In this document: piece after piece, positions 21,732-34,779 of the stretch
Numbering within the stretch: the stretch's first letter is position 1
Layout: every line of letters begins with the position of its first letter
DNA from: Nageia nagi
Lineage: Eukaryota > Pinophyta
Direction of reading: 5' to 3'
Length of the DNA stretch: 64,000 nucleotides
Assembly (NCBI GenBank): GCA_050084985.1
Contig: JBITNC010000001.1
Location: 148,986,001-149,050,000, forward strand
Notes under the pieces: model-generated
What the model saw: the letters and a program-made list of their open reading frames with translations, nothing else
Database searches by the model: none
What the model was told of the DNA's origin: nothing
Made by a program: the position numbers and the translations under genes

Positions 21732-24132
21732 TATGGAAAGAAAATACTGCAAAGTCAAATGGTTTCAAATTTTTTTATCAATTTATTTTTTGTTTATTTT
21801 GTATGTAACTTGTGTTCACACCAGCATTTGTAGATGTGTTGACAAAATTCTGATTATTGTCTATTTATTCATGGCAATTTTTCGCCTCTGAACTGTTTTC
21901 AAGTGGCCTATCTTACTGTTGACTAATCCTTGAATAACCTATTGACGGTGTAGTAAAAAGTAAAAACAGTATTATCAATATTATTGGATATGTTCAACTG
22001 CTTTTGTTGGTTAATGCCTTGGAACAACAAAGAATTATAGCACATAACTATAATCCTAAGGAAGTAACAATGGTTCCTCAACTACAAGGAGAACTCTGTA
22101 GAGATTTTGAGGTGTAGATTACACTTAGATTTGGCACTTTGGGCCAGTTAGCTGACTGAAATTTGCGGAAACTGGCCCGAGTTAACTCAAAATAATGTGT
22201 GAAATGCTGCAAAACCTAAAGCTGATATGGATTGTTCAACTCTGCCTAAACTTCATAAGATGGTGAGACTGATTTAGATCCGCATCTTACACATCGTTTT
22301 GCCAATCAAGGTTGGGTTGCCCATGCTTAAATCTCTTTTTTTTTTTTTCCAATTTTTTGTCCCCTTTAATTTTAATCGATGAAATTGTTATGGAGGGTGA
22401 CTCTATTAAACATGTTTTCATTTGAAACTTTTTTTTTAAGCATCTAAGGTTGATGAGAAGCTGATAAGCTTGAATAGCATGTTGCCTGCCCATAGTGATG
22501 TATGTCAATGTCAACCTGTGGGTTTTGAATCATTTAGTTCATGTGTAAGTTAATTCCTACAATGATCATGCAACAAAATCTTTGAACATAAAGCTGAGGG
22601 CCAGTAAACCTATTTAGAGACCCTAAGTTTTCTTATGCAATGCAATGGATAAACAGAGAGAACATGGTAAATGATATTTTGTGATAAATAAAAGTAAATG
22701 CGAGAAGAGTCGGGTATCTAGCTGAAAGTGTAATAATTAAATTTCATCTTTTTGATCTAATACATGTAATATTTTTTTAGTTAGGATGGAATCATTATTT
22801 TTTGTAGTTATATTATTAGAATATAATTATTATTTTTTGTGATTTTATTTTACTATTGCATCTCCAAAATGGTTGTTCTGCCACTTCAGCTAAGTGTAAG
22901 CATCATGGAATATACAAATTTAGAATCTGTGGAAGCTTGTCATCAGGCTGATAAGCTTAAATAGCATGTCCACACCACTGTAACTTGTGTTCAACCTATG
23001 TACCATATCTACCATGTTTTCCCAACTTAAGCAGTTTTAGCAAATCCATAAGCAACGTGTAGAAGTTTAGAAGATATAGATTGGGTGTTATAGTTAGATC
23101 TTATGGTACGAGAAGTTTTCTTTATTTCCAATGTGGCTTGATTAGCATGAAAAATGCATTTGCTTTCAAGTCCATGCAATGAGTTTGTTTTATGAGAGTA
23201 CTTCCATTATTTGGTTAATGAGATTGGCTTCAACATTTAGTATTGATGGGAATCTTTTAGATTTTATCCACATGCCTTTGTAGATCAAAAGATTAAAGGA
23301 CTTACATTGTTCATGAAAATTATTCTATTTCATGGATGTTGAAATTGACTTCCAAATAGTTTGATTGGAGGAATTTGAAAGGAAAAATCAATAATCTCTA
23401 TTAAATTATGTAAGGGTTGTAAAATATTGAATATCAAGAAATTTGTATATATAATAGGATTACAAGTAAAATAAAATGTACTAAGCACATGGAAAGCGAG
23501 ATGAACAAACAAGAATTTGGATAGTGTAGGTATAGTAGAGTTTTAGCTATTTAAAATATTTTTATTCAAATGTTTTACTTGATTTATACAAAATATCAAT
23601 TTAGATTCATGTTGAATAAATGAAGGTTAATTTTAATTTATTAACTTAAAATTAATTTGTGAATATTTTATAAAGCATTTTCGATTGTTCATTTCACACA
23701 AAAAAATCATGTAAGCAATTATCACTATAATTTAATATAATAATAATATAACATATTTTTTATTATCATGATAATATTATTGGAATCATTATAATAATAG
23801 TTGAAGTATGGGTGTTTGGTTAAAATTCATTGAAGCACAAAATGCTTTAAGCATTGTAGAATTAGAATGTGGATGTTTTGATTTTGTGGTTGAAGTGGGT
23901 CATTTCAAAATGTTCACATATTAGTCTTGGTATAATTTTTAATAGAATCATTTTTAGAATTATTATTTTCAAGATCCCTCAAAATCATTTCTATAAATAT
24001 TCAAATTGATTACAGTTATGGTTTATCTTCCATTGTTCATCAATAATCTTCTAATTCTTTACCATTCAAATAAATTTTTTAATTCAATTTGTTAATATTT
24101 GAAGTTTAAGTTTAAATCTTCCATGTTAAGGG
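21732..24132. other. 3' flank of the DNA-PKcs gene, no further gene seen
   Basis: T-rich sequence after the stop (21760-21880) fits a plant 3' untranslated region, but no canonical AATAAA was found close by; variant signals are usual in plants. Around 22460-22520 and 22945-23010 the words 'ctgataagctt-aatagcatgt' and 'gttcaacctatg/gtcaacctgtg' recur, a diverged short duplication. Otherwise there is AT-rich DNA without recognisable coding sequence. Confidence 0.5.
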
Positions 24133-24360
24133 TGTTAGAGATTTATTACATCATTGTAAAATAATAAAGTTAATATTACTTGAGTGGTTAGAACCATTTA
24201 AGTAGGTAGAGATTGTGTGAGTTTGTATCTACTTATAAGTATCTTGTGAAGTGTTTGGTAGGAGCTATGAAAACTATGTTAGTTGTGTTCAACAATATAT
24301 TTCTTTTATAAATATGTATGTATATCATAAAAAAATATATTGTATTGTGAATTTTTTATA
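24133..24360 (+). repeat. Left LTR of a small LTR retrotransposon
   Basis: A 228-base sequence starting TGTTAGAGATTTATTACATC has a direct-repeat partner at 27709-27940 with the same order of blocks ('taataaagtt-atatta', 'gtggttagaa', 'aggtag-gattgtgtgag', 'tatcttgtgaa', 'attgtgaattt'). It is preceded by AGGG, and the right copy is followed by AGGG, a 4-bp target duplication. A degraded tRNA-Met-type primer site follows. Confidence 0.8.
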
Positions 24361-24375
24361 TATATCAAAGCTTGA
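24360..24375 (+). other. Degenerate primer-binding site (initiator-Met tRNA type)
   Basis: The 12 bases at 24360-24371 match the common plant site TGGTATCAGAGC at 8 of 12 positions, and the following TTG also fits. Three of the four differences lie where the consensus has G. It sits at the LTR edge, as expected. Confidence 0.45.
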
Positions 24376-25329
24376 TGAGTCATTGAAATGGAGAGTTGTC
24401 TTTCCAGTTGATTATGTGGAAAAGCATTGGGAGTTTGTTTTTACAAGGTCATAATTACCTTCCATTAAAATAAAATTGTATGAAGTGTTATTGTGTTTCT
24501 TGAAGGTTTAGAAATATATCAAATATATATTTATTAGAAAGAGAAATTTGAAAGTTTTCTAATGAGTTGTCTATTAAACATTTGGATCAATATCAAGGGA
24601 GATATGCCTATTTGAAATTCAACTTAAAATTCAATTTTTTCACAATTTTTACATGGAGGAATAAACAAACTTTATCTCATATATGTAGTAAAGATGTCAA
24701 TTTTTTTTAAGTTTAGTTTTTTTTTTTTTTGAATTATTATTCAAAATCTATTTTTAAATTTAGTTTAGTATTTAAACATTATTTTATGCAAAAAAATGTT
24801 TAGAAGTTTATTTTTATAATGATAGTTTTCGCATTGAAGTGCATAGTTTATGGTACTTATTTTGCTCATGTTTTTGGAGTGCATGATTGATGTTACTTGA
24901 TACGTATAAATATAATGTAAAAGAAGAGTTAATTTTAAGAGGGGGAGGATTTATTCTTTTTCAATATTTAATGTGCACTTGATCAAGAATTGGAAGATAC
25001 CTTAGTAAGTCATAGGTTTGATATGAAATTAATAGAATGAATTTGCATTAGTGATCTAGTCTATTATACTTGGTGGTTGTAATGATTAGTTATCCATGTA
25101 ATCCAATAGGATGAGAAGATTACCATAAGGATATTCATGCTTGAAGAAGAAAATTTGAAAATTGAAAATCCAAAGATATGTAGGCAATGGAAGACATATA
25201 CCTCACTTATTGTGAATGGATGAGTTTATCCTCATTTAGAAGATGATGGATGTAATCACAATTGTAGGCAATTATGATTATATATATCCTACGGTAATTA
25301 TTGTGAACATATATGTTTTGGTTTACAAC

Positions 25330-27080
25330 TTTTATGTTTGATGTAATTGGTGATAGGGATCTCATCCTTCTCATCGAAACACAATTGAAAACACTACCAT
25401 CGTATACAAGTTATTCTTGGTCTTTTTCCCTTTAGATCCAAGATTTGATAAGGAATCAAAGGCATTAGTGGTGTTGCTTGCTTATATCATTAGTGCTCAA
25501 ATTCAAGCATTTGTTTCAAATGCTTATATCTTCATGCCATATACATATGGATATCTCTTGATAGGAATTTAACACCTCGATGTCTTTACATTGCTATATG
25601 TTACTTCCCTCTTACTTACTCATCCCATTGTATTATAAATGATAAAGACTCACCCTACCTATATCTTTATCATGAGATTTTGAGATTTTCCCTTTTGGGT
25701 GATACCATGCTATTAAGGAACTTTGATGCACAAACATGCACATCCCAATGCAACTTACATGATATTTTTTTAGATCATCTTCAATTGTTAAAGATTGATC
25801 CTAATGACTTAGGTCTAACACGATAGTTAGATGATGCTAATAAAAACATCACACCTTATGGAATAACACATGTTCAACTTTGGTGAAATACGGGTTGATC
25901 CCTAGATATATCATATCCTTTGTCATGACATTATATGAACAAGTAGTGGGAAAATTTCGAGCTAGTCCTTAGTTATCCAATATGGTCTATAGTATTATTG
26001 ATGTAAAACGAGGTTGTCCTTCTCACCTACTCTATTTAGGCTTTATATTTATGAACTTGAACAATTGATATCAAACACCTTGGGGCCAAGTGTGAGATGT
26101 TTTCTACATGATTCAATTGTCTCAATAATTGTCTTTATAGATGATATCATTTTGCTATCTCATACAATAGTTACACTTCAACATCATGTTGACACCTTGA
26201 GTACCTTATGTGATACTTATGGTCTTGAAACTAATCTTAAAACGAAAAAGGTGTTGTCCTTCAATATGTCAAGAACATATGCTTGCAAAACCCACTTGAC
26301 TTCCCAAAGGTAACCTATTGAGGTAGTCACTTCTTAAACCTATCTAGGTATGCTCTTCATAGGTCTTAATTTTAGCTTTGATCCTAGCCTCACATAATAG
26401 ATTGAATAAACGCTACATTGCAACTTTACACTCAAGAGAAAATGTTTTCAACTCCAGTTCTAAGATGCATGAGAAAAATGAAACTCTTCCATGTTCTTGC
26501 AAGTAAAGGCATCCACTAGTGTTGGTACTCATAAGCCACCTCTCTCTTAATATCCATAGGCCTAGATATCAAGTCATCACCTCCCTCTCAACTCCCAAAT
26601 AGGACTTCTAATCCTTCCATAAGAGATATCAGCAAATGTATTAGAAATTAAATCTATTCAACTTACCTAAGAATAACATGGATTGAATTGAAAAAATTGC
26701 TCTCACCAAAGCTCTTACACTATCTTAAAATTTATATGAAACTAGAGAATGTTGCTATTGTTACCCTTGATAACATCAAACTACATATATGTCATAGTCT
26801 TTGTTACACCCTTGGCTAGATAAGGATTTACTCACACTAGCTTCATATTGAGATAGACCGCCATATCCCTAGATACCAATGTATATACAAACTATGCAAT
26901 ATGGAATTAGAGATTGAAGAGCATTTCATATTTATTTTTCCTATTTATTATGAAATTCAAAGTTAGTTTCATTACTTATTTATAAGAGCCATCACTTTGA
27001 AATCATAGATGAATTACAAAGACCAAGAATGTTTTACACTTTATATTAGAGAAGCGACTTGCCTTACATAAAAAACTGAT
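25330..27080 (+). pseudogene. LINE relic: endonuclease, reverse transcriptase, C-terminal zinc knuckle
   Basis: Three colinear coding remnants. At about 25.35-25.85 kb is an APE-type endonuclease (SGVACLYH, TPRCLYIAICYFPL, a GDFNAR-like site reading RNFDAQT). At 26014-26313 is RT with the FIDD box intact (26134-26145) and LETNLKTKKVLSFNMS after it. At about 26.83-26.98 kb is a C-terminal knuckle region (CIYKLCNMELEIEEHF, CPIYYEIQS). Stops and frame shifts separate them. The same LINE family is found on the minus strand at 5.9-8.1 kb. Known role of the family: target-primed reverse transcription of its own RNA. Confidence 0.75.
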
Positions 27081-27708
27081 CATTGAGAGATTTTGTAACA
27101 CAAGTCCCAAACTTATCACATCGTATTTTCAACCACATGAATCTATGAATTAGAAGCATCATATGAACCTTAAAATACTTTGGAAGGATTATTCATCAAC
27201 GTATTATTGCTAAACGTGTTAAGTCTACTTCATGTGGCTATAACATCAAGAGCTTCTTTCCAACCTCAAATGCTAACAAAGCCCCTTGGCTCTCTATATT
27301 CAAGCTTTCTGCCTTTCTAAAACCTATTGTAGTTTTGACACACTTTTTGTCTCCTTTTCACTCTTACACATCGAAGCTACACTAGATGCTCCTTTGCTCT
27401 ATTATGTGTATTTTCCCATAATCCCATTAACCATTTTCGATCATCTATGGATATTAATAATTAAATTTAAAAGATTTATCAAATTATTTGTGATTGGTTG
27501 TGTTTGTCCCTTGTCACAAGTGTGAATAATAGTGTGTCTCTATTCATAACTTTGATGCTTGGATAGCATGTGTCCTCATTTAATTGAATTAGGGCTAAGG
27601 GAATCATGGATGGTTAGTGCTTATATTTATGTATAAATGTCTAGTATGTTCATTAGGTAGTTATTAGTGCTTCTATTTCTATTTGGATAATTATGAAATA
27701 AGGGTAGG

Positions 27709-27940
27709 CATTAGAGATTTATTACATCATTGTAAAATAATAAAGTTGATATTAATCAAGTGGTTAGAATCACTTAAATAGGTAGGGATTGTGTGAGTTG
27801 TTTGAATCTATTCATAGGTATCTTGTGAAATGTTAGTTTGGATTTAGAAGACAATTGTGTTGGTTGTGTTCAACAAATTATTTCTTGTATAAAGATGCAT
27901 GTATACCATAATGAATATATTGCATTGTGAATTTCTTACA
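27709..27940 (+). repeat. Right LTR of the small LTR retrotransposon
   Basis: Partner of 24133-24360. It ends GAATTTCTTACA and is followed by AGGG, matching the AGGG before the left LTR. Confidence 0.8.
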
Positions 27941-28599
27941 AGGGGAGTTGGGGAAGTAATAGGAATGATCCATGAGAGGCCTAAGTTCAAATCTCCTTAC
28001 CTCTAGGTGGTGGAATAAGTAAAAATATTGTAGAAAGTTAAGTGTTGTTGGAACTAGGTGTAAGTCCTATGCAACTTTGAGAAAATAGATGCCCCTTTAT
28101 TATGACAACTAAGTCAAAGGTGAACCTCATAAGGGGCTTTTTCACTGTATCATTTTTTTATATTAAATCTTTATTATTGAATATTTTTATTATATTTAGT
28201 TATTAAATCTTTTTATTTTATTAAACATAATAAATATGCTTGTTCTAATATCATTTAAATTCATAAAATTGTTGAACAAAAAGCTTTAATAAATCATCTA
28301 AAATCCAAAAATACTTGATACATGCTTTTCCAAACATTAGATTTGACTTATTTAATCATGGTTTCTCTATTCAAATATGATTAAATAAGTTTACAAAGTT
28401 ATGATAGAAAAGAATAGAACTTTTCATACAACATAATCAAAATACTCAAAAATAATTTGAATGCATAAAGCAATCAAAATAGTCAAAATTCAATAAGATT
28501 CATAAATAATAAAATTGAGGATATTATTGGGTCAAACTAGGGTTGAAATAAAATATATGAAACTATGGGGTGATGATCCACATTATTTTTATAAAAATC
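27941..28599. other. Non-coding, no gene seen
   Basis: No reading frame of interest. A block at 27985-28010 ('agttcaaatctcc') resembles a tRNA-type B box, which raises the possibility of a SINE, but no A box or tail was established. Confidence 0.35.
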
Positions 28600-29640
28600 T
28601 CAACCAAAATCCTTTCTTTGGATATTCAAAAAATTTCTCTTCTTCAATATCATGAATCTCCTACATTTAAAATGTTTGGTGGTGAAGGATTTCCAAGGAA
28701 ACATCTATTTTTTTCCAAGAAGAATACATTGTGAATTTGACAATGATGAAAAACTAATCACTAGATTCTTCCTTATGAATTTAAAAAGATGAAGCATTTG
28801 ATAAACCTACTATTGCCTCATAACTCTAGAAATTATTTATGGCTATGAAGAATAGGATGGAGACATCTCACAAGAAATATAAAATAAAATTGAACAAATT
28901 AAAAAATATTTCATTGTTTATTACTTCAAAATTTAAAATAACACACCATACCTTATCATTTTTATGGAAGTTGGTCTCTTTATTGAAAGTGAAGCTCTAA
29001 GATGATACATATTATACAATTATAAACTACTAAAGTTAAATCACCGTATGCTCCTTGTAATTTTCTAACAAACATGCCAAACCCATCAATGTCTTAAAAG
29101 AGATTGACTAAAAGATTTTGACAAGTGGCTTGAGTTTTAGGGTACACGCAATAATATAACCCCTTAAGATAATGGCAACTTAAATTACAAATAAAGTAAT
29201 TAATTTATTTTGGAGTGATAATAATATAAAAAATAAATTAAAACTAGCCGATTATAAAAATATCATCAACCCAAAACTTAAATATCCATATTACCCATAT
29301 AACATTATTAGTCTAGAAAAAAATCTTATGATTGCAAAATTAAGAACTAAATCACATGAATTGCATAGTGAAATAAGTAGATGGACAATACCTAAAACAA
29401 CATGGGATAAAATAATTTGTAATTTTTATACCTAAATGCCATAGAAGATGAGACTCATTTTCTCCTTATGTACCTATTTTACATCAATAATTCATTTATC
29501 AATCAATACAAATATAACATCAAAAAATCATTTACATTTGCATATCTCTATGCAATTTACAAGTGACCTAGTGAGAAAATTAAAAATAGATATTCTTATA
29601 TTTAAGAAACTATGGAAAAGCATATGCTTTCCAATAAAAT
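28600..29640 (+). pseudogene. Decayed LINE ORF2 C-terminal fragment
   Basis: The + strand gives broken coding from about 28.8 kb. At 29270-29640 it reads KYPYYPYNIISLEKNL, then MIAKLRTKSHELHSEISRW, then a cysteine- and threonine-rich segment and a terminal ILIFKKLWKS. The LRT-SHxLxxExxRW pattern is typical of the region before the C-terminal zinc knuckle of plant LINE ORF2. The knuckle cysteines are mostly lost and RT is missing. The family call rests on this pattern. Confidence 0.5.
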
Positions 29641-29837
29641 AATTAGATATCAATGGGATCCTTTATCAATTATTTGATAAAAAATTTTAAGCCCATATGT
29701 ATGTGATAATATCAATTCACCTTTTCATAGTGTAACTTAGATAATACTCACCAAAGAAAAGTTCTTACTTGAGGTAGGAATACTCAAATATGTAAACCTT
29801 AATGGTGGTTGCAATGTTAAAAGCCCTACCCTATAAA

Positions 29838-29890
29838 TAGTAGTAGTAGTAGCAGTAGCGGTAGCAATAGTATTAGTAGTAGTAGTAACA
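29838..29890. repeat. Imperfect (TAG)n trinucleotide repeat
   Basis: About 16 triplets of TAG with interruptions (CAG, CGG, CAA, TAT). Confidence 0.8.
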
Positions 29891-31270
29891 ACATGGTGAA
29901 TATAGTTAAAGGTAGTGATTAACCAATTTAACTAACAACTTTTCAAACTCAAAGAATAGATAAATAATTTTTTCCTTTATCATCATGAATAATCCTTAAT
30001 GTATTGTAAAAATAGTTAATCAAATTACCTCCAAAAAGGTCTCAAAATAATAATACAACAAAAATAATTTGGTATTAGAGAAAATTATATTGTGGTTACT
30101 AATAGAATAAAGGTCATACGATAAACTAATGCCATAAACTCAAGCATAAAATTTAACAAGTGATCAGTAAAGGAATTTATATTTAACTAATTGTGATAAC
30201 CAATAATCAAGTTGAAAATCAAAGTGAAACTCCTGATAACACTAAAGAATTCATGAAATGCAATTTCAATGGTTTGTGTGGTGACATTTTTTTATCACAA
30301 GTTAGTTATACACACATGCTTTCTCATGATTCAATAAGCATACCAACATTCTAGAACCTACAAATTATAACAAATATATTTTAGCACTTTACACCACTAG
30401 AACATCAAACCCAAAATAACAATGAAAGAATGCAAATATTTTATGACTTCTATCCTAGAACATTAGAATTAGAGCTAGAATGCCCAAATTGGATCATAAA
30501 TATTAATTTCAGAAAGGTTTTGTTAAAAGTACAATCTTAGAAGGGGTACAAAGTAGTATTTCACATAACAAAAGGATTTCATAGAAAAAATATGATGGTG
30601 ATAAAATTTCTTAAGAAGTTAGATCAATAGACATTTGTAGATAAGGACCACCATGATGATAACCATAATACATTCCAAATCTTATCAAACTTAATGATCT
30701 ATACAACTAAACTTTCTTACTTGTTCAATGATGGAAGGAAACAAAATATCCTAGCTTTCTTGATTTTATCAAAATTAGAATACACGACCTTTAGGATGAA
30801 ACTTGTAATGCTACTAATAATTATATTCAATAGAAATTTTATTTAAGCATGGGTTGTACCATTATGAGAACACTCTTGCAAGATATGAGAAATCATAATG
30901 ATTATACAAGGGTAGGAATTATGTTAATCTCTTACAACAATGCAATTCCTATGCTATACAAACCATCTACGATGAAAGGAAAATATCATCCAATATTGTT
31001 TCATATAAGATATATTTTCTTCAACTTTCCCTTATCTTTGCATTGTCTATTTACATAACTTCCACTTGTATTTTTCATTTTTTTTGGTATTAATCATGGA
31101 GGTTTTAAGGGCCTCAAACTTTTATAAAATAGGCTAGTTGTATGATAAACATTTTAACTGTCAACATTTTTGGGACCTTCTATTATAAAAAGGAATATTC
31201 TAGAGGAGTATTCTATACTATCCATTAAAAAAATGCTTAGAAAACTATATCAAAACTATAATGGAGATTT
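29891..31270. other. Non-coding, no gene seen
   Basis: AT-rich sequence. The short frame at 30849-31058 has no family resemblance. Confidence 0.45.
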
Positions 31271-32443
31271 TTATTCTTTACCATCATCCAAAGGCCCTTC
31301 CTTAGCCTCTTGGGGCTCCACATTCTTTAGTAATTTAGTAGAGGTTTTCATGTATTGCATTTCTTTAGTGGATAGAAGATTAATACATGCAATTATGTTT
31401 ATCAAAGTGCAAGATAAACCTTTCATTAACTTAAAGTTGACCCTTGCCTTATCTAGCAAAACTATCCTTTTTTCTACCTCCTATTTTTCTTGAATCTCTA
31501 TCGCATGATGGGTTATGTTATTTATTTCTTTGGTGTTGGGTCCTTCATAGTGTCTTTAGAATTATCAATAATATTTCTTTTCCTAGAGTCCTTGATTCTC
31601 TTTGATTGCATGTTGACCTTCACTGGACTAATAACAACTTCCTATTTTCACAACTTTCATTTTCCTTATCTATGTTAAGCTAGAGGTACCTCTTCCTCTT
31701 TGGAAGTTAAGATTTCTTTGCATTCCAATGAAATATTTTCTCCTTTTTTGTCTTCACTTGTTTCTTTATTTGTAACCCTCGAAAATAATTGAGCCTTTTT
31801 AATGGGAAAACTACTTTCATGAGGTGTATTCTCCACTCTCTTGAAACATTATTTTTTCCCATGTGTAACACTATTAGCTTTAGCAGTCATTATTGAAGAG
31901 GAAGTTTTAGCTTAGCCATTTTAACCAACTTAATGGACTTTTTCCACAAAATAAATAGGAATACTGAAATGTTCATCAAAACTTGATAGTTAATGGAATT
32001 AAGGATAACTAAATGATATCCAAAAATTATTTTATACATATCTTCTAGCGTAAAGTATCACATTACCAACATGGCAATTTTATCCCATGGTTTGGGTAAG
32101 GTTATATGAGAAAATATTCATTGAATCCAACAAAATATCTCATCACTTAATTTTGTTTTAGCTAGTTGCTCCACTCAATTTTTTTTTCTCTAGAAGAATC
32201 ACATTGCCTACATTTGATAGTCTTGAAATCTTCATTATTAACTTTGCAAAGATTGTAAAAAATCATATCATTCACCTCTACATACCCATTCTTCCATAAT
32301 TTGGCTACTTGTTGAGAGATTCCTTCATAATTGTCCATAAAATTTTTAAATAAATCTAGAATTCTAAACTTCTCCTTGAGCGGAATGAACTCTAAATCAG
32401 CCCTATACACTAGTGGCTTCATTTGTAGTAAATCTCCTCCCAT
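31271..32443 (-). pseudogene. Unidentified decayed reading frame (possible retroelement gag-like)
   Basis: The minus strand carries three protein-like blocks in order. First, 32443-32162 encodes 93 residues (RADLEFIPLKEKFRILDLF ... NNEDFKTIKCRQC). Second, about 31890-31680 is lysine/glutamate-rich (VENTPHESSFPIKKAQLF, KETSEDKKGENISLECKEIL). Third, 31459-31271 is 62 residues ending EPQEAKEGPLDDGKE. Stops and frame changes separate them. The charged, low-cysteine composition and lack of RT or integrase suggest a structural or gag-like product of a repeat family, but no family is recognised. A host gene relic remains possible. Confidence 0.4.
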
Positions 32444-32459
32444 TATGATAGCTCATCTC

Positions 32460-33678
32460 TTCGTCCCCTTTGTAATGAAACTTCATTTGGACTTACACGA
32501 AGGGTATCAAGCTTTTAGTAACAAAATCATTTTGTTGAGAAAAAACTCAAAAGGGTTAATTGATTTTCTCCACCTAAAAGGAACCAATTTTCCTTGCAAC
32601 ACTCTTGAAGTCATGTCATCCCTCCATCACCCATACAAAACACTAATTCCCATCTATGCGTGACATCTCAAAATCATACCTTGTAAATGCCAAATCATCT
32701 ACTTCACTTACAAATTAGTATCATTATTTCTAATGCATAACTTCACATGGTCTATCATACGCGAAACCCCAAATAGAACATCGCTTGACATGCTCACACA
32801 TCTATGACAATTAGAGCACTTACGAGTCATCCTTGCATTTTCATAGTTACAATAGTTGCATATTTTTATTTATTAAACTTAGCTTGACTACATTATTAGC
32901 CTCTTGTTTCATGTTGTAAATATACAAAGCCACTTTAAAATAATCATAAAAAATTGAGTCTTGCAAGCTACACTTCAATCTTCATGAAGGCTTAATGATG
33001 CCTTTTGAATTATTCAAATCCTATAACCATCTAGACCAAGTATAATTAGCATAAGTTGTTTGAGGGCAAGCCCATATCATCTTTCATTGGGATCAAGGTT
33101 TGTAAAAATAATTTTTGAAAAAAAAAAAAAGAAGACAAAATTAAATATCATACATAAATGATAGTTATACTTGAACATAGAAATAATATACATATACGTG
33201 GTTTAACTTGATACTTGTAGTTTTGCAAATGAATAATGTGTAGATCCAAATATATAATGTTTATAGCTATTATATTGATATGATTTTGTCTCTTGAATAA
33301 CTTGCATGAAAAATGGCTATGCATAACATAATTTTATCCTTCGATCCAACTTGCTAAAAGGAAGGGTGCAAACCTAATTTTATAAATTTCAAGGTGCCTT
33401 TTGAGGATCAAAGTACATGTCTAGTTAGGTGTCCAAATGAGGTAGAGAAGACTAAAAATGATAGGAAGATGACTAAGCATGCAAAATACGAAAATTAGAA
33501 TGCAAATTATCATAAGATGAGTTGGAATAATGGTAAAATTACTAAGCATGAATTATTTTTAATATTTTTTAATGATTTATTTTAATTTTTATTATTTCAA
33601 TCTAATAATCCAAAATTGGATATTAAAGATTTTTAGTAATGTCAATTTAATTGTTTTTAATCTCATAGGATTCATTAG
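32460..33678. other. Non-coding, no gene seen
   Basis: The open frame 32331-32663 (+) overlaps the unidentified minus-strand frame and has no family resemblance. The rest is AT-rich. Confidence 0.4.
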
Positions 33679-33892
33679 GATTAATTAATGATAATTAACA
33701 TGTATTTGGATGAATTAATGATAATTAACATAAATTAGAAATAATTAATAATAATTAGCATAAATTAGAAGGAATTAATAGTAATTAGCATGCATCAAAA
33801 TAAATTAATGATAATTAACACAAATAGGAATGAATTAATGATAATAAGCATGATTTATGATTAATTAATAATAATTAACATGAATTAGAAGA
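33679..33892. repeat. 30-bp tandem repeat array (about 7 units)
   Basis: Seven consecutive units of about 30 bases follow the pattern 'gaattaatgataattaacat' plus 'gaattagaa', with scattered substitutions. Coding is excluded by stops in all frames. A minisatellite of this AT-rich kind has no inferred function. Confidence 0.85.
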
Positions 33893-34779
33893 CTTAAAAG
33901 AACTATGGGTGTCAAATTTGAGTGTTTACATTTTATCGCTTTTTTAATTACATTTGTTCAAGGAACCAAATGTAGTTCAAAAATCAACTAAGACACTTAA
34001 CTTATGACGATCGAGGATAAGACTTATACTATATGAGGGAAAAATTTAAATAATCCAATTAAGAATGGAAGAATTTCTTCAAACCTTGCATTCAATTTGC
34101 ATTAAGCACTAACAATTTGCTTAGAAACTTATAACCTATCAAGTGATGTGTGCTTAATTTACCAAAGTAAGACTTGATGTCTTCAAAGTAGATTGATTGA
34201 TGGATGATTTTTGCTTGTAACCTAATAGAAGAGCATTAATGATTATTGGAAATTACTTTTCCCTGAATTGGGTATGTGAAGATTATCTTGTATAAGACAA
34301 ACCAATGAGTGAGGAATTCCCCTCCTTAAATGACAAGTTGATGATGGAAATTATTGACAATATGAAAGAAGATCAATTATATGTGTAAAATGATATATTT
34401 TATGCAATATCAATATTTTAATGATCCAATATGGATAAATTGTTGGTGATTTCAAGATATTCAAAATGGTAGAGAGAACGAACTTGGGAGCAGAAGCATA
34501 AGAAATAGGTAGTTCACAAGATAGATGTAAGATATTGGACCTAGACATGTGTATAAGATTCCTTTAGGATAAAGAAAAGATTTGTTAATCTATAACCTTG
34601 GGCTTATGTGGATGCGGTTTAATAGAGAGCTAAATGGGTAAAAGTAAATACATCAACAACCTCTTGAAGGTAAGCTCTAAATCCCTAATAATGTAGTAGA
34701 ATCTTCAATGGAACATATTGCTAATGATTTGGTTGGAAATTTTTTTGCCAAGGCTTGACTTGGAATCTCTTAGGAAATG
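33893..34779. other. Non-coding, no gene seen
   Basis: Lies between the minisatellite and the LINE ORF1 relic. The 5' untranslated part of the LINE may be within it, but no boundary is visible. Confidence 0.35.

Larger units (their letters stand above)
24133..27940 (+). mobile_element. Small LTR retrotransposon enclosing a LINE
   Basis: Two LTRs (228 and 232 bases) flank 3,348 bases that contain no gag or LTR-type pol. They contain instead a + strand LINE relic (about 25330-27080). Either a LINE inserted into a non-autonomous LTR element (TRIM/LARD type), or the element carries the LINE as cargo. The right LTR begins CATTAGAG where the left has TGTTAGAG, so the end is mutated. The LTRs differ at many positions, indicating an old insertion. 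Confidence 0.65.

Noticed and set aside
27941-28130. tRNA-derived SINE after the right LTR
   Set aside because: Only a B-box-like word ('agttcaaatctcc') was seen. No convincing A box at the right distance and no A-tail.
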